Source: Bifidobacterium olomucense
Lineage (GTDB): Bacteria; Actinomycetota; Actinomycetes; Actinomycetales; Bifidobacteriaceae
Direction of reading: 5' to 3'
DNA length: 64,000 bases
Assembly: GCF_012932375.1 (NCBI RefSeq)
Contig: NZ_JAAIIG010000001.1
Coordinates: 62,001 to 126,000, forward strand
Below the pieces are notes generated by a model, which was not told the origin of the DNA, searched no databases, and saw nothing but the letters and a program-made list of their open reading frames with translations. The position numbers were made by a program, and so were the translations under genes. How positions within the stretch are numbered: position 1 is the stretch's first letter; every line of letters begins with the position of its first letter. Positions 18,735 through 29,013 of this stretch are shown one piece after another.

Positions 18735-18740
18735 TAAACC

Positions 18741-19400
18741 ATGGCAAACGTTACTCTGAACGTCACTGACGCCAAGGGCCAGGCCGCCGGCACCGTCGAG
18801 GCCCCTGCTGAGATCTTCGGCTTCTCTGCCGAGGACGTGCAGGCCCACATCCCGCTGATCCACCAGGTTGTCGTGGCTCAGCTCGCTGCTGCTCGTCAGG
18901 GCACTCATGCCACCAAGACTCGTGGCATGGTTTCCGGCGGCGGCAAGAAGCCGTGGAAGCAGAAGGGCACCGGTCGTGCTCGTCAGGGCTCCATCCGCGC
19001 CCCGCAGTGGTACCACGGCGGCACCGTGTTCGGTCCTCAGCCGCGCGACTACTCCCAGCGCACCCCCAAGAAGATGAAGGCTGCAGCTCTGCGCTACATC
19101 CTGTCTGACCGCGCCAACGCTGGCCGCATCGCCGTTGTGGACTTCGGCATCACCGATACCCCGTCCACCAAGGCTTCTGTCGCCGCTCTGAACCCGGTCA
19201 TTTCGGACAAGTTCGCCACGATCGTCTTCACTCGCGAGAACATCAACGAGTGGCTCTCCGTGCGCAACCTGCCGAACGTTCATCCGATTTTCGTCGATCA
19301 GCTCAACACGTACGATGTGGTCACCGCTCAGTACGTGGTCTTCACCAAGGAAGCCTTCGAGGCTTTCGTGGCTGCCAAGACCGAGCCGAAGGAGGCCTGA
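18741..19400 (+). CDS. rplD: 50S ribosomal protein L4
   Basis: A 219-residue protein lining the exit tunnel. The conserved loop RQGTHATKTRGMVSGGGKKP and RARQGSIRAPQW lie in the first half and contact 23S rRNA. In proteobacteria L4 also represses this operon; whether that holds here cannot be seen. Its order between L3 and L23 is canonical, and rplW starts six bases after its stop. Confidence 0.98.
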   Translation: MANVTLNVTDAKGQAAGTVEAPAEIFGFSAEDVQAHIPLIHQVVVAQLAAARQGTHATKTRGMVSGGGKKPWKQKGTGRARQGSIRAPQWYHGGTVFGPQPRDYSQRTPKKMKAAALRYILSDRANAGRIAVVDFGITDTPSTKASVAALNPVISDKFATIVFTRENINEWLSVRNLPNVHPIFVDQLNTYDVVTAQYVVFTKEAFEAFVAAKTEPKEA

Positions 19401-19405
19401 TTTAG

Positions 19406-19702
19406 ATGGTCGCTATTCACAAGCCCGCTCACGACGTCATTCTTAAGCCCGTCGTCTCCGAGAAGAGCTACGCCGGTTCCGACCGCGGCCAGTACACCTT
19501 CGTGGTGGCCAAGGATGCGAACAAGGTGCAGATCAAGCAGGCAATCGAAGAGATCTTCAAGGTCAAGGTGACGAACGTCAACACCCTGAACCGCGCTGGC
19601 AAGAAGCAGCGCACCCGCACCGGTTTCGGCCAGCGCGCTTCCCAGAAGCGTGCGATCGTGACCGTGGCTGAGGGTCAGACGATCGACATCTTCGGCAACT
19701 GA
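19406..19702 (+). CDS. rplW: 50S ribosomal protein L23
   Basis: A 98-residue protein at the exit of the nascent-chain tunnel, where trigger factor and SRP dock. The L23 motifs [11 protein letters not shown] and the C-terminal [21 protein letters not shown] are present. Length is normal. GGAGG lies within the end of rplD. A 35-base gap to rplB is one of the larger ones in this cluster. Confidence 0.98.
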   Translation: MVAIHKPAHDVILKPVVSEKSYAGSDRGQYTFVVAKDANKVQIKQAIEEIFKVKVTNVNTLNRAGKKQRTRTGFGQRASQKRAIVTVAEGQTIDIFGN

Positions 19703-19737
19703 AGGCTAGCCGAGAAAAGTTAAAGGAAGACTAGATT

Positions 19738-20568
19738 ATGGCTATCCGCGTTTACAAGCCGACGACCGCAGGCCGTCGCAACGCGTCCGTCTCGGACTTC
19801 TCCGATCTGACGCGCTCCACGCCTGAGAAGTCGCTGGTTCGCAAGAAGTCCAAGACCGGCGGTCGTAACTCCTACGGCCGTATCACCTCCCGCCATCGCG
19901 GCGGCGGTCACAAGCGCCAGTACCGTCTCATCGACTTCCGTCGTTGGGACAAGGACGGCGTGCCCGCCAAGGTTGCTGAGATCGAGTACGATCCGAACCG
20001 TTCCGCTCGTATCGCCCTCCTGAACTTCGCCGATGGCGAGAAGCGTTACATCATCGCTCCGAAGGGCATCAAGCAGGGTGACGTCATCGAGACCGGTGCC
20101 CAGGCTGATATCAAGCCGGGCAACAACCTGCCGCTGGCCAACATCCCGACCGGTACCGTGGTCCACAACATCGAGCTCAAGCCGCTCGGTGGCGCCAAGA
20201 TCGCTCGTTCCGCCGGTGCCTCCGTCCAGCTCGTCGCCAAGGATGGCGCTTACGCTCAGCTGCGTATGCCCTCCGGCGAAATCCGCAACGTCGACGCGCG
20301 CTGCCGCGCTACCGTCGGCGAGGTCGGCAACGAGGACCACGCCAACATCCAGCTCGGTAAGGCCGGTCGTGCTCGTTGGATGGGCAAGCGCCCGATCACC
20401 CGTGGTGAGTCCATGAACCCGGTTGACCACCCGCACGGCGGTCGTACCCGCGGTGGCAAGCCGCCGGTCTCCCCGTGGGGCAAGGGCGAGGTTCGTACTC
20501 GTCGTCCGAAGAAGGCTTCGAACAAGATGATTGTTCGTCGTCGTCCGTCTGGCAAGAACCGCAAGTAA
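19738..20568 (+). CDS. rplB: 50S ribosomal protein L2
   Basis: A 276-residue protein needed for subunit joining and the peptidyl-transferase centre. The family signature [23 protein letters not shown] (about 222-244) contains the conserved His linked to activity. The basic N-terminal part [22 protein letters not shown] is typical. AAAGGAAG precedes the ATG. Confidence 0.98.
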   Translation: MAIRVYKPTTAGRRNASVSDFSDLTRSTPEKSLVRKKSKTGGRNSYGRITSRHRGGGHKRQYRLIDFRRWDKDGVPAKVAEIEYDPNRSARIALLNFADGEKRYIIAPKGIKQGDVIETGAQADIKPGNNLPLANIPTGTVVHNIELKPLGGAKIARSAGASVQLVAKDGAYAQLRMPSGEIRNVDARCRATVGEVGNEDHANIQLGKAGRARWMGKRPITRGESMNPVDHPHGGRTRGGKPPVSPWGKGEVRTRRPKKASNKMIVRRRPSGKNRK

Positions 20569-20583
20569 GGGAGTATCGAGAAG

Positions 20584-20862
20584 ATGACTCGTAGCATCAA
20601 GAAGGGCCCCTTCGTCGACGCCCACTTGCAGAAGAAAGTCGACGAGCAGAACGAGAAGGGCACCAAGAACGTCATCAAGACGTGGTCCCGTCGTTCGATG
20701 ATCACTCCTGACTTCATCGGACACACCTTCGCCGTTCACGATGGTCGCAAGCATGTCCCGGTGTTCGTCACCGAGGCCATGGTTGGTCACAAGCTGGGTG
20801 AGTTCGCCCCCACGAAGACCTTCAAGGGTCACGTGAAGGACGACAAGAAGGCCCGCCGCTAA
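20584..20862 (+). CDS. rpsS: 30S ribosomal protein S19
   Basis: A 92-residue protein of the 30S head. It opens [18 protein letters not shown] and carries the signature YDGRKH-type segment as [24 protein letters not shown], then ends in a basic tail. Its place between L2 and L22 is canonical, and the length is normal. Confidence 0.98.
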   Translation: MTRSIKKGPFVDAHLQKKVDEQNEKGTKNVIKTWSRRSMITPDFIGHTFAVHDGRKHVPVFVTEAMVGHKLGEFAPTKTFKGHVKDDKKARR

Positions 20863-20878
20863 GGATAAGGAATAGAAC

Positions 20879-21238
20879 ATGGAAGCTAAAGCAATCGCTC
20901 GTCACGTCCGCGTGACGCCGCGCAAGGCTCGCCGCATGGTCGACCTCATCCGCGGCAAGAAGGCGACCGACGCCGTTACCATTTTGAAGTTCGCCCCTCA
21001 GGCTGCGGCCCTGCCGGTTCGCAAGACCCTGGAGAGCGCCATCGCTAACGCTCGTGTGAAGGCCGACAAGGCCGGCGAGCCGTTCCGCGAGAACGACCTG
21101 TACATCAAGGAGACCTTCGTTGACGAAGGCGTGACCCTCAAGCGCTTCCGCGCTCGTGCCCAGGGTCGTGCCGCTCGTATCAACAAGCGCACCTCCCACA
21201 TCACGGTCGTCGTGGCTAACAAGGAAGGAGCCCGCTAA
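20879..21238 (+). CDS. rplV: 50S ribosomal protein L22
   Basis: A 119-residue protein whose extended hairpin lines the exit tunnel. The conserved start [19 protein letters not shown] and the end [24 protein letters not shown] are visible; changes in that hairpin affect macrolide sensitivity in other bacteria. rpsC starts two bases after the stop, so translation is probably coupled. Confidence 0.98.
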   Translation: MEAKAIARHVRVTPRKARRMVDLIRGKKATDAVTILKFAPQAAALPVRKTLESAIANARVKADKAGEPFRENDLYIKETFVDEGVTLKRFRARAQGRAARINKRTSHITVVVANKEGAR

Positions 21239-21240
21239 AG

Positions 21241-22044
21241 ATGGGTCAGAAGATCAATCCGTTTGGCTACCGTCTGGGCATCACCGAGAACCACCGTTCC
21301 AAGTGGTTCTCTGACTCCAACAAGGCCGGCGAACGCTACCGTGACTTCGTGCTTGAGGACGATCTGATCCGCAAGGAGATGAACAAGGATCTCGAGCGCG
21401 CCGGTGTGTCCCGCATCGTCATCGAGCGTACCCGCGACCGCGTCCGCGTCGACATTCACACCGCCCGTCCGGGCATCGTGATCGGTCGTCGTGGTGCCGA
21501 GGCCGAGAAGGTCCGCGCCAAGCTCGAGAAGCTGACCGGCAAGCAGGTCCAGCTCAACATCTTCGAGGTCAAGAACGCCGCGCTGGACGCCCAGCTCGTC
21601 GCTCAGGGCATCGCTGAGCAGCTGACCAACCGCGTCACCTTCCGTCGCGCTATGCGCAAGGCCCAGCAGGACGCCATGCGCGCCGGTGCCAAGGGTATCC
21701 GCATCAAGCTCTCCGGCCGCCTCGGCGGTGCGGAAATGAGCCGTTCCGAGTTCTACCGTGAGGGCCGCGTTCCGCTGCAGACCCTCCGCGCCCTCATCGA
21801 TTACGGCTTCTTCGAGGCCAAGACCACCTATGGCCGCATCGGCGTCAAGGTGTGGATCTACAAGGGCGACATGACCGAATCCGAGTTCGAAGAGCAGCAG
21901 GCTCAGCAGAACAACAACCGTCCGGGTCGTCGTGGCGATCGTCGTCCGCGCCGTGGCAACCGTTCTGCCGCCCCGCAGGCCGCCGAAGCCCCCAAGGCCG
22001 AGGCCGCTGCTGAGGCCGCTCCGGCTGCAGAAACGAAGGAGTGA
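21241..22044 (+). CDS. rpsC: 30S ribosomal protein S3
   Basis: A 267-residue protein at the mRNA entry channel. The KH domain [18 protein letters not shown] and the C-terminal signature [26 protein letters not shown] are conserved. The last 45 residues form an Ala/Glu/Pro-rich low-complexity tail typical of actinobacterial S3. The overlap region with rplP is short (six bases between stop and start). Confidence 0.98.
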   Translation: MGQKINPFGYRLGITENHRSKWFSDSNKAGERYRDFVLEDDLIRKEMNKDLERAGVSRIVIERTRDRVRVDIHTARPGIVIGRRGAEAEKVRAKLEKLTGKQVQLNIFEVKNAALDAQLVAQGIAEQLTNRVTFRRAMRKAQQDAMRAGAKGIRIKLSGRLGGAEMSRSEFYREGRVPLQTLRALIDYGFFEAKTTYGRIGVKVWIYKGDMTESEFEEQQAQQNNNRPGRRGDRRPRRGNRSAAPQAAEAPKAEAAAEAAPAAETKE

Positions 22045-22050
22045 GCAAGA

Positions 22051-22470
22051 ATGCTTATCCCCAAGAGGACTAAGTACCGCAAGCAGCACCGTCCCGTGCG
22101 TTCTGGCATGTCCAAGGGCGGCAACGAGATCAACTTCGGTGATTTCGGTATCCAGGCTCTGGCTCCGGCCTATGTGACCAACCGCCAGATCGAGGCTGCT
22201 CGTATCGCCATGACCCGTTACATCAAGCGTGGTGGCCGTGTGTGGATCACGATCTTCCCGGATCGCCCGCTGACCAAGCACCCGCTCGGCGCCCGAATGG
22301 GTTCCGGTAAGGGTGCCCCGGAGTTCTGGATCGCCAACGTGCGTCCCGGCCGCGTGATGTTCGAGATCGGTGGCGTTTCCGAGGATGTCGCCCGCGAGGC
22401 TCTGCGCCGCGCTGTCGACAAGCTCCCGATGAAGTGCCGTATTATCGCACGTGAAGGTGGTGATATCTGA
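22051..22470 (+). CDS. rplP: 50S ribosomal protein L16
   Basis: A 139-residue protein at the A-site side of the 50S subunit. It opens [23 protein letters not shown] and contains the signature [24 protein letters not shown]. The final A of the TGA is shared with the rpmC ATG, so translation is coupled. Confidence 0.98.
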   Translation: MLIPKRTKYRKQHRPVRSGMSKGGNEINFGDFGIQALAPAYVTNRQIEAARIAMTRYIKRGGRVWITIFPDRPLTKHPLGARMGSGKGAPEFWIANVRPGRVMFEIGGVSEDVAREALRRAVDKLPMKCRIIAREGGDI

Positions 22471-22721
22471 TGGCAATCGGTACCGCTGAGTACTCCATCA
22501 AGAACCTCAACGAGAAGACCAACGCGGAGATCGAGGGCTTCCTGAAGAAGTCCAAGGAAGAGCTGTTCAACCTGCGCTTCCAGCACGCCACAGGTCAGCT
22601 CGAGAACACCGCCCGTCTCAAGGCCGTCAAGCACGATATCGCTCGTATGTACACTGTGCTGCGCGAGCGTGAGCTTGGCATCAGCCAGGAGCCGGCCGCT
22701 ACCGAATCCAAGGAGCAGTGA
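22470..22721 (+). CDS. rpmC: 50S ribosomal protein L29
   Basis: An 83-residue helical protein near the exit tunnel. The core [29 protein letters not shown] and the motif [19 protein letters not shown] are typical. It carries a short extra C-terminal tail. It overlaps rplP by one base and ends three bases before rpsQ. Confidence 0.97.
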   Translation: MAIGTAEYSIKNLNEKTNAEIEGFLKKSKEELFNLRFQHATGQLENTARLKAVKHDIARMYTVLRERELGISQEPAATESKEQ

Positions 22722-22723
22722 TT

Positions 22724-22984
22724 ATGGCTGAAGAGCGTAACTTCCGTAAGGTTCGCCGCGGCTACGTCGTGTCCGACAAGATGGACAAGACGATTACCGT
22801 CGAGCTCGAGCAGCGTTCGACCCACCCGCTGTACGGCAAGGTCGTTCGTTCCACCAGCAAGGTCAAGGCCCATGATGAACACAACGACGCCCACATTGGC
22901 GACCTCGTGAGTATTATGGAGACTCGGCCTCTGAGCAAGACCAAGCGCTGGCGTCTCGAATCCATTATCGAGCGCGCCAAGTAA
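22724..22984 (+). CDS. rpsQ: 30S ribosomal protein S17
   Basis: An 86-residue OB-fold primary rRNA-binding protein. It contains [22 protein letters not shown] and the C-terminal [21 protein letters not shown] at 22724 lies just after the rpmC stop and gives the normal family length. The stop is followed by a 112-base gap holding a large hairpin before rplN. Confidence 0.97.
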   Translation: MAEERNFRKVRRGYVVSDKMDKTITVELEQRSTHPLYGKVVRSTSKVKAHDEHNDAHIGDLVSIMETRPLSKTKRWRLESIIERAK

Positions 22985-23010
22985 AAACAAGTTCGGCAAG
23001 GCTCGCCGTC

Positions 23011-23063
23011 CACCGGGCGCGGTTAGATAGATGTTCTGTGCGTTTATCCGACCGCGCCCGGTG
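23011..23063 (+). promoter_or_regulatory. Large hairpin between rpsQ and rplN
   Basis: CACCGGGCGCGGT at 23011-23023 and its perfect complement ACCGCGCCCGGTG at 23051-23063 form a 13-bp GC-rich stem around a 27-base AT-richer loop. No T-run follows, so it is unlikely to be a simple terminator. It marks the S10/spc boundary, where a processing site, an attenuator or a spc promoter could lie. Confidence 0.6.
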
Positions 23064-23096
23064 TGCGGGGAGAACCAGCTCGGCTAAGGAGAATCA

Positions 23097-23465
23097 ATGA
23101 TTCAGCAGGAAACGCGGCTTCATGTCGCCGACAACACGGGTGCGAAGGAACTCCTCGCCATCCGAGTGCTCGGCGGATCGAAGCGACGCTATGCCGGCAT
23201 CGGCGACGTGATCGTCGCCTCCGTCAAGGACGCCATTCCTGGCGGGTCGGTCAAGAAGGGTGACGTGGTGAAGGCCGTCGTCGTCCGTACTGTCAAGGAA
23301 TCCCGTCGTGCAGACGGTTCCTACATCAAGTTCGACGAGAACGCCGCCGTTATTCTCGGCTCCGGCCGCGAACCGAAGGGCACTCGTATCTTCGGACCGG
23401 TTGGTCGTGAACTGCGTGAGCACAAGTTCATGAAGATCGTGTCCCTCGCCCCGGAGGTGATCTGA
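23097..23465 (+). CDS. rplN: 50S ribosomal protein L14
   Basis: A 122-residue beta-barrel protein at the subunit interface, first gene of the spc part. It opens [27 protein letters not shown] and has the conserved end [29 protein letters not shown] precedes the ATG. The adjoining rplX starts one base after its stop. Confidence 0.98.
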
Positions 23466-23466
23466 C

Positions 23467-23802
23467 ATGGCAGCCAAGATCAAGAGCGGCGACCTGGTCA
23501 AGGTCATCCGCGGTAAGGACCGCGGCAAGGAAGGCACCGTTAAGCAGGTGCTGCCGAACGATCGACTGATCGTCGAGGGTGTGCAGATCGTCAAGAAGCA
23601 CGTGCGCGCCACGCAGCAGGGCCAGCAGGCCGGCATCGTCTCCACTGAGGCTCCGATCCATCGCTCCAACGTGATGCTGATCGACCCGGAGACCAAGCAG
23701 CCGACCCGTGTTGGCATCATCGTCAAGGAAGAAGCGCGTGACGGCAAGGTCAAGACCGTGCGTGTGCGCGTTGCCAAGAAGTCCGGAAAGGAGCTGGCAT
23801 GA
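23467..23802 (+). CDS. rplX: 50S ribosomal protein L24
   Basis: A 111-residue assembly initiator with an N-terminal KOW motif: [25 protein letters not shown]. The middle signature VNIVKKH is seen here as [15 protein letters not shown]. It overlaps rplE by four bases (ATGA), implying translational coupling. Confidence 0.97.
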   Translation: MAAKIKSGDLVKVIRGKDRGKEGTVKQVLPNDRLIVEGVQIVKKHVRATQQGQQAGIVSTEAPIHRSNVMLIDPETKQPTRVGIIVKEEARDGKVKTVRVRVAKKSGKELA

Positions 23803-24371
23803 CCGATACTATCGTCGAAGCGCCGGCCACCCCGCGCTTGAAGGTCAAGTACAACGAGCAGATCATTCCTGAGCTGGAGAAGGAGTTCAAGTACTCCAAC
23901 CCGATGCAGGTCGCTCGTGTGCAGAAGGTTGTCGTCTCCATGGGTGTCGGTGCCGCCGCTCGCGACTCCAAGCTCATCGAAGGCGCTGTCAAGGACCTCA
24001 CCCTGATCACCGGTCAGAAGCCGAAGATCACCAAGGCCAAGAAGTCCGTCGCTCAGTTCCACCTGCGCGAAGGCCAGGCCATTGGCGCATACGTCACCCT
24101 GCGCGGCGATCGTATGTGGGAGTTCCTGGACCGTCTGCTGACCCTGGCTCTGCCTCGTATCCGCGACTTCCGCGGCATCAACGGCCACCAGTTCGATGGT
24201 CAGGGCAACTACAACTTTGGTCTCACCGAGCAGTCCATGTTCCACGAGATCGATCCGGATTCGATCGATCACGTGCGCGGTATGGACATCACTGTGGTGA
24301 CCTCCACCAAGGACGACACGGAAGCTTACGCGCTCTTGAAGCACCTCGGCTTCCCCTTCAAGGAGAACTGA
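23799..24371 (+). CDS. rplE: 50S ribosomal protein L5
   Basis: A 190-residue 5S-rRNA-binding protein of the central protuberance. Conserved segments are [25 protein letters not shown] and the end [26 protein letters not shown]. An N-terminal extension of about 10 residues is present. rpsN follows after one base. Confidence 0.98.
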   Translation: MTDTIVEAPATPRLKVKYNEQIIPELEKEFKYSNPMQVARVQKVVVSMGVGAAARDSKLIEGAVKDLTLITGQKPKITKAKKSVAQFHLREGQAIGAYVTLRGDRMWEFLDRLLTLALPRIRDFRGINGHQFDGQGNYNFGLTEQSMFHEIDPDSIDHVRGMDITVVTSTKDDTEAYALLKHLGFPFKEN

Positions 24372-24372
24372 T

Positions 24373-24558
24373 ATGGCAAAAACCGCTCTGAAGAACAAGG
24401 CGGCCGGCAAGCCGAAGTTCAAGGTCCGCGCTTACACGCGCTGCCAGGTCTGCGGTCGTCCCCACTCCGTCTACCGCAAGTTCGGCCTGTGCCGCATCTG
24501 CCTTCGTGAGAAGGCCCATCGCGGCGAGCTGCCCGGAGTTACGAAGTCCAGTTGGTAA
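24373..24558 (+). CDS. rpsN: 30S ribosomal protein S14, zinc-binding short type
   Basis: A 61-residue short-form S14 that carries the C+ zinc ribbon: [23 protein letters not shown] has two CxxC pairs. Many bacteria keep both a zinc form and a zinc-free longer paralogue that takes over under zinc limitation; only this form is in the window. ATG starts two bases after the rplE stop. A 92-base gap with a possible processing site follows before rpsH. Confidence 0.97.
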   Translation: MAKTALKNKAAGKPKFKVRAYTRCQVCGRPHSVYRKFGLCRICLREKAHRGELPGVTKSSW

Positions 24559-24650
24559 ACATCGACGCTGAAGGTCCGCGGCCCGAACGTCTTGCATAAT
24601 GCAGACGCGAGGGCGGCGGAAACCATAGCGAGAAAGGGCAATTAGCCCAA

Positions 24651-25049
24651 ATGACAATGACAGATCCGATCGCAGACATGCTGACTCGTCTGCGTAACGC
24701 GAGCGCGGCCAAGCACGAAACCGTGGATATGCCGTACTCCAAGTTCAAGGCGAACATCGCCGAGATCCTGAAGCGCGAAGGCTTTATCAAGGACTTCACC
24801 GCTAAGGAAGCCAAGGTCGGCCAGACTCTTGAGGTCACCCTCAAGTACGGTCCGAACGGTGAGCGTTCCATTCAGGGCATCAAGCGCATCTCCAAGCCGG
24901 GCCTGCGTCGCTACGCCAAGTCCGACTCCCTGCCGATGCCGCTCGGTGGCCTGGGTATCGCCATCATCTCGACCTCCTCGGGACTGTTGACTCAGAAGGA
25001 ATGCCTCGACCGAGGCATTGGCGGCGAGATTGTCGCCTTCGTGTGGTGA
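24651..25049 (+). CDS. rpsH: 30S ribosomal protein S8
   Basis: A 132-residue central-domain protein binding 16S rRNA; in E. coli it represses the spc operon. It opens [21 protein letters not shown] and ends with the signature [26 protein letters not shown]. Two ATGs six bases apart (24651 and 24657) could serve as start. GAAAGGG lies upstream. Confidence 0.97.
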   Translation: MTMTDPIADMLTRLRNASAAKHETVDMPYSKFKANIAEILKREGFIKDFTAKEAKVGQTLEVTLKYGPNGERSIQGIKRISKPGLRRYAKSDSLPMPLGGLGIAIISTSSGLLTQKECLDRGIGGEIVAFVW

Positions 25050-25066
25050 GAAAGGAGAGCTGAAAC

Positions 25067-25606
25067 ATGGCATCGCATATTGGTAAGCTCCCTATCGCCA
25101 TTCCTGCTGGCGTCGAAGTCACTATCGAGGGCCAGAACTTCACCGCCAAGGGCGCTAAGGGTTCTGATTCCTACGTGATTCCGGAAGGCATCACCGCTGT
25201 TGTGGAGAACAACGAGATCGTCCTCACCCCGGCTGATGATCTGCGCCCGACCCGTGCCAAGCACGGTCTGGCCCGTTCCATCATGGCCGGCATGGTCAAG
25301 GGCGTGCACGATGGCTACTCCAAGACCCTTGAGATCGTCGGCACCGGTTACCGCGCCGTCGCCAAGGGCAAGGGCATCGAGTTCTTCCTCGGCTACTCCC
25401 ACACCATCACTGTCAACCCGCCCGAAGGCATCACCTTCGAGGTGCCGAACGCCAACCAGGTGATCGTCAAGGGTATCGACAAGCAGGCCGTGGGCCAGGT
25501 TGCCGCCAACATCCGCAAGCTGCGCGCTCCGGAACCCTACAAGGGCAAGGGCGTCAAGTACGCCGATGAGCGCATCCTGCGCAAGGCTGGAAAGGCTGGT
25601 AAGTGA
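25067..25606 (+). CDS. rplF: 50S ribosomal protein L6
   Basis: A 179-residue two-domain protein near the GTPase-associated centre. The signature [14 protein letters not shown] lies near the C terminus, and the start [16 protein letters not shown] is typical. AAAGGAGAG precedes the ATG. rplR begins one base after the stop. Confidence 0.98.
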   Translation: MASHIGKLPIAIPAGVEVTIEGQNFTAKGAKGSDSYVIPEGITAVVENNEIVLTPADDLRPTRAKHGLARSIMAGMVKGVHDGYSKTLEIVGTGYRAVAKGKGIEFFLGYSHTITVNPPEGITFEVPNANQVIVKGIDKQAVGQVAANIRKLRAPEPYKGKGVKYADERILRKAGKAGK

Positions 25607-25607
25607 T

Positions 25608-25979
25608 ATGAGCGTCGCTATTCTCGGAAAAGGCAAGAAGACTGCTCTCAAGCGTCGTCACGCACGTATCCGCAAGCGCATCTCCGGCACCCCCGAGCGT
25701 CCGCGCCTGGTGGTCACCCGTTCCAACCGTCACATGGTTGCTCAGGTGGTAGACGATACCAAGGGCATCACCCTGGTCTCCGCCTCCACCCTGCAGGCTG
25801 ATTTCGCCGGCTTCCAGGGCACCAAGTCCGAAGCCGCCAAGAAGGTTGGCCAGCTGATCGCCGAGAAGGCCAAGGCCGCTGGCATCACCGAGGTCGTTTT
25901 CGACCGCGGTGGCAACAAGTACACCGGTCGCGTCGCAGCCGTTGCTGAAGGCGCCCGCGAGGGAGGTCTTGCACTGTGA
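25608..25979 (+). CDS. rplR: 50S ribosomal protein L18
   Basis: A 123-residue 5S-rRNA-binding protein. The conserved [26 protein letters not shown] begins near residue 14, and it ends [24 protein letters not shown]. Its TGA overlaps the GTG start of rpsE by three bases. Confidence 0.97.
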   Translation: MSVAILGKGKKTALKRRHARIRKRISGTPERPRLVVTRSNRHMVAQVVDDTKGITLVSASTLQADFAGFQGTKSEAAKKVGQLIAEKAKAAGITEVVFDRGGNKYTGRVAAVAEGAREGGLAL

Positions 25980-26707
25980 GCGACAACGAAACGAAGGAAA
26001 CCCAAGTGGCTGAAGAGACTCAGAACACTGTGGCGACCGAATCCAACAACGAGGACCGCAAGGGTCGTCGTGGCCAGCGCGGTGAAGGCCGCCGTGGCGA
26101 GCGTCGCAACCGTCGCGAGGAGAACCGCGGCGACGAGATGCTCGATCGCGTGGTGACCATCAACCGTGTGTCCAAGACCCACAAGGGCGGCCGTACCTTC
26201 AGCTTCGCCGCTCTGGTTGTTGTCGGCGACGGCGACGGCACCGTGGGTGTCGGCTACGGCAAGTCCCGTGAGGTCCCGGCCGCTATCGCCAAGGGCCAGC
26301 TTGACGCCAAGAAGCACATGTTCACTGTGCCTCGCGTCCGCGGCACCATCACCCACCCGGTTCAGGGTCACGACGCCGCCGGCACTGTGCTGCTGCGTCC
26401 GGCCGCCCCGGGTACCGGTGTAATCGCCGGTGGTTCTGTGCGCGCCGTCATGGAGTGCGCAGGCATTACCGACGTGCTGTCCAAGTCCATGGGCTCCGCC
26501 ACCGCGGTCAACGTGGTGCGCGCCACCGTGGATGCCCTCAAGCAGCTTGAGGAGCCCGAGGAGATCGCCGCCCGTCGTGGTCTGGCCCTCAACGAGGTCG
26601 CTCCCGACGCTCTGCTGCGTGCCCGTGCCGCCGGCATCGCCGAGGCTCGCAAGGCCCGTGAAGAGGCTGCTGCCAAGGCCGCCGCTGATGAGAAGGATGG
26701 TGAGTGA
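25976..26707 (+). CDS. rpsE: 30S ribosomal protein S5
   Basis: A 243-residue decoding-site protein, longer than the 165-200 residues usual elsewhere. About 50 residues of acidic/Arg-rich low-complexity sequence precede the S5 core ([27 protein letters not shown]), an extension seen in bifidobacteria and relatives. The C-terminal tail is Ala/Lys-rich. The GTG at 25976 overlaps the end of rplR. Confidence 0.96.
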   Translation: MSDNETKETQVAEETQNTVATESNNEDRKGRRGQRGEGRRGERRNRREENRGDEMLDRVVTINRVSKTHKGGRTFSFAALVVVGDGDGTVGVGYGKSREVPAAIAKGQLDAKKHMFTVPRVRGTITHPVQGHDAAGTVLLRPAAPGTGVIAGGSVRAVMECAGITDVLSKSMGSATAVNVVRATVDALKQLEEPEEIAARRGLALNEVAPDALLRARAAGIAEARKAREEAAAKAAADEKDGE

Positions 26708-26712
26708 GAATC

Positions 26713-26898
26713 ATGGCTAAGAACCTGAAGATTACCCTGCACCACGGCATCGTGAACCGTACTCCGGCTCAGCGCGCCACCATCAAGACCCTCGGCCTCA
26801 ACAAGATCGGCAAGACCGTGGTCCGTGAGGACACCCCGGCCAACCGTGGTCTGGTGAACGCCGTGCGTCACCTGGTCACCGTTGAGGAGGTTGACTGA
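26713..26898 (+). CDS. rpmD: 50S ribosomal protein L30
   Basis: A 61-residue protein with the L30 pattern: short strand, then [27 protein letters not shown] and a final MVRHLVTV-type end. Length is normal. It starts six bases after rpsE and is followed after two bases by rplO. Confidence 0.96.
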   Translation: MAKNLKITLHHGIVNRTPAQRATIKTLGLNKIGKTVVREDTPANRGLVNAVRHLVTVEEVD

Positions 26899-26900
26899 TT

Positions 26901-27353
26901 ATGGCAGATAACGAAATCCTGCAGATGCACGACCTGAAGCCCGCCCCGGGTGCCAACAAGGATCGTATCCGCGTTGGCCGTGGTGAAGGCTCCAAGGGCA
27001 AAACCTCCGGTCGTGGCGCTAAGGGCCAGACCAAGCGCAATCACGTGCGTCCTGGCTTTGAAGGCGGCCAGCTGCCGCTGTACATGCGCCTGCCGAAGCT
27101 TCGTGGCTTCAAGAACCCGTTCAAGGTCGAGTTCCAGGTCATCAACATCGCCCGTCTCGTGGAGATCTTCCCCGAGGGTGGCGAAGTGACCGTGGCCGAT
27201 CTGGTGGCCAAGGGCGCTGTTCGCAACAACGCTCCGGTCAAGGTTCTGGGCGAAGGCGAGACCACTGTGGCATTCACCCTGAAGGGTGTTAAGGCTTCGG
27301 CTTCCGCCAAGTCCAAGATCGAAGCTGCTGGCGGCTCCGTCTCCGAGGACTGA
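26901..27353 (+). CDS. rplO: 50S ribosomal protein L15
   Basis: A 150-residue late-assembly protein. The Gly-rich N-terminal part ([22 protein letters not shown]) and [21 protein letters not shown] are typical, and so is [18 protein letters not shown] at the end. A terminator follows, so secY has its own promoter. Confidence 0.97.
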   Translation: MADNEILQMHDLKPAPGANKDRIRVGRGEGSKGKTSGRGAKGQTKRNHVRPGFEGGQLPLYMRLPKLRGFKNPFKVEFQVINIARLVEIFPEGGEVTVADLVAKGAVRNNAPVKVLGEGETTVAFTLKGVKASASAKSKIEAAGGSVSED

Positions 27354-27386
27354 TTCGTTCTCTGAGCGTCTTAGTACAGCTCAATG

Positions 27387-27424
27387 AATAACCCCTTCCA
27401 TCAAGATGGTGGAAGGGGTTATTC
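27387..27424 (+). terminator. Terminator after rplO
   Basis: AATAACCCCTTCCA pairs with TGGAAGGGGTTATT around TCAAGATGG. It separates the ribosomal genes from secY. Confidence 0.85.
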
Positions 27425-27543
27425 AATATATTCGGGAGAGCATCTTGAGATAAGGGTGTCTTAAGTAGGCACGTTAGACTATGCTCGTTCGATAGTTTGT
27501 GTATTCTCGCGTGCGTTGGGCACGCTATAGGGAGGAAACCCAG

Positions 27544-28881
27544 GTGAGGACATTAATCCAGGCCCTGAAGACCAAGGAACTGCGGAAGAAGATCCTTTTC
27601 GTACTGTTCATCATCATCGTCTATCGCATCGGGTCGTTTATTCCGACTCCGGGTGTCGATTACAACGTGGTGAACGACTGCATGGCCAAGCTTGGCAACA
27701 CCTCTCAGGAGAACTTCATCGGTCTGGTGAACCTCTTCTCCGGTGGCGCTATGCTCCAGCTGTCCATCTTTGCGCTGGGCGTTATGCCATACATCACCGC
27801 ATCCATCGTGGTGCAGCTGTTGCGTGTGGTTATTCCGCGCTTTGAGGCCTTGCATAAGGAAGGCCAGTCCGGTGAGGCGAAACTCACCCAGTACACCCGT
27901 TATCTGACCATCGGTCTGGCGGTCCTGCAGTCCACCACCATTCTGGTCACTGCCCGTTCCGGCGCGCTGTTCAACAACATGTGCGATCAGGTGATTCCCG
28001 ACGGTTCCGTATGGAACCTGGTGGTCATGGTGCTTATCATGACCGGCGGCACCGGTTTGATCATGTGGATGGCAGAGCTCGTCACCGATAAGGGCATCGG
28101 CCAGGGCATGTCCATCTTGATCTTCATGTCCATCTGCTCCGGCTTCCTGCCGCAGCTGTGGGAGATCGGCTATGGTACCAACGGCACTGATGGCGACTGG
28201 ATCAAGTTCGGCATCGTGGTCAGCGTGCTGGTGGTCATTCTCATCTTCGTGGACTTCGTCGAGCTGTGCCAGCGTCGTGTTCCGGTGCAGTACACCCGTC
28301 GTATGATCGGCCGCAAGATGTACGGCGGTTCCTCCACCTACCTGCCGCTGAAGATCAACATGTCCGGTGTGATTCCTCCGATCTTTGCGTCCTCGATTCT
28401 CGCCATCCCGACGTTGATCGCCCAGTTCGGCAATGATGATCAGTCTTGGGTCAAGTGGATAAACTCCAATCTGGCGAACACCACTTCCGTGTGGTACATC
28501 GCGCTGTACGCCCTGATGATCGTGTTCTTCTGCTTCTTCTACACCTCGATCACGTTTAACCCGGACGAGACCGCCGACAACATGAAGCAGTACGGTGGCT
28601 TCATTCCGGGTATCCGTGCCGGCAACGCCACGAGCCGTTACCTGACTTACGTCATGAATCGCCTGAACACGGTCGGTGCCGTGTATCTGCTGTTCGTGGC
28701 TCTGATTCCTACTGTGCTGATCATGAGCCTGGGCCTCAACGCTCAGTTGCCGTTCGGCGGCACCACGATTCTGATTATCGCCGGCGTGGGACTGGATACG
28801 TTGCGTCAGGCGAAGGCTCAGACCGAGCAGTTCCAGTACACCGGCTTCCTGCTGGAGAACGTGGATCACAAGGAAGGCTGA
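27544..28881 (+). CDS. secY: Protein translocase subunit SecY
   Basis: A 445-residue membrane channel of the Sec translocon with ten predicted membrane segments. The first SecY signature ALGVMPYITASIVVQLL (about residues 76-92) and the C-terminal GLDTLRQAKAQTEQFQYTGFL are conserved. The GTG at 27544 is chosen because GGAGGAAA lies directly upstream and the protein then begins at the usual position; the frame is open further upstream. The position between rplO and adk is canonical, but it is uncoupled from rplO by a terminator. Confidence 0.97.
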   Translation: MRTLIQALKTKELRKKILFVLFIIIVYRIGSFIPTPGVDYNVVNDCMAKLGNTSQENFIGLVNLFSGGAMLQLSIFALGVMPYITASIVVQLLRVVIPRFEALHKEGQSGEAKLTQYTRYLTIGLAVLQSTTILVTARSGALFNNMCDQVIPDGSVWNLVVMVLIMTGGTGLIMWMAELVTDKGIGQGMSILIFMSICSGFLPQLWEIGYGTNGTDGDWIKFGIVVSVLVVILIFVDFVELCQRRVPVQYTRRMIGRKMYGGSSTYLPLKINMSGVIPPIFASSILAIPTLIAQFGNDDQSWVKWINSNLANTTSVWYIALYALMIVFFCFFYTSITFNPDETADNMKQYGGFIPGIRAGNATSRYLTYVMNRLNTVGAVYLLFVALIPTVLIMSLGLNAQLPFGGTTILIIAGVGLDTLRQAKAQTEQFQYTGFLLENVDHKEG

Positions 28882-28890
28882 CGCCCTCTT

Positions 28891-28978
28891 GACGGACGTC
28901 GGATGACGAACCATCAGTTCTTTCTTGTTCGTGGTCCGTCTGCCAATATTCAATGGCTCCCCTTCACCGGGGAGCCAC
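28891..28978 (+). promoter_or_regulatory. Nested hairpins between secY and adk
   Basis: GACGGAC (28891-28897) pairs with GTCCGTC (28934-28940), and inside it ACGAAC (28906-28911) pairs with GTTCGT (28927-28932). A second hairpin GGCTCCCC/GGGGAGCC lies at 28955-28977. No clear T-run follows. They could attenuate or protect the transcript entering adk. Confidence 0.5.
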
Positions 28979-29013
28979 AACCGTATCAATAACCAATACA
29001 TAAGGAGACCACC

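Noticed and set aside
24559..24650. Separate small gene between rpsN and rpsH
   Set aside because: No frame with a ribosome site fits; it is probably an untranslated or processing segment.
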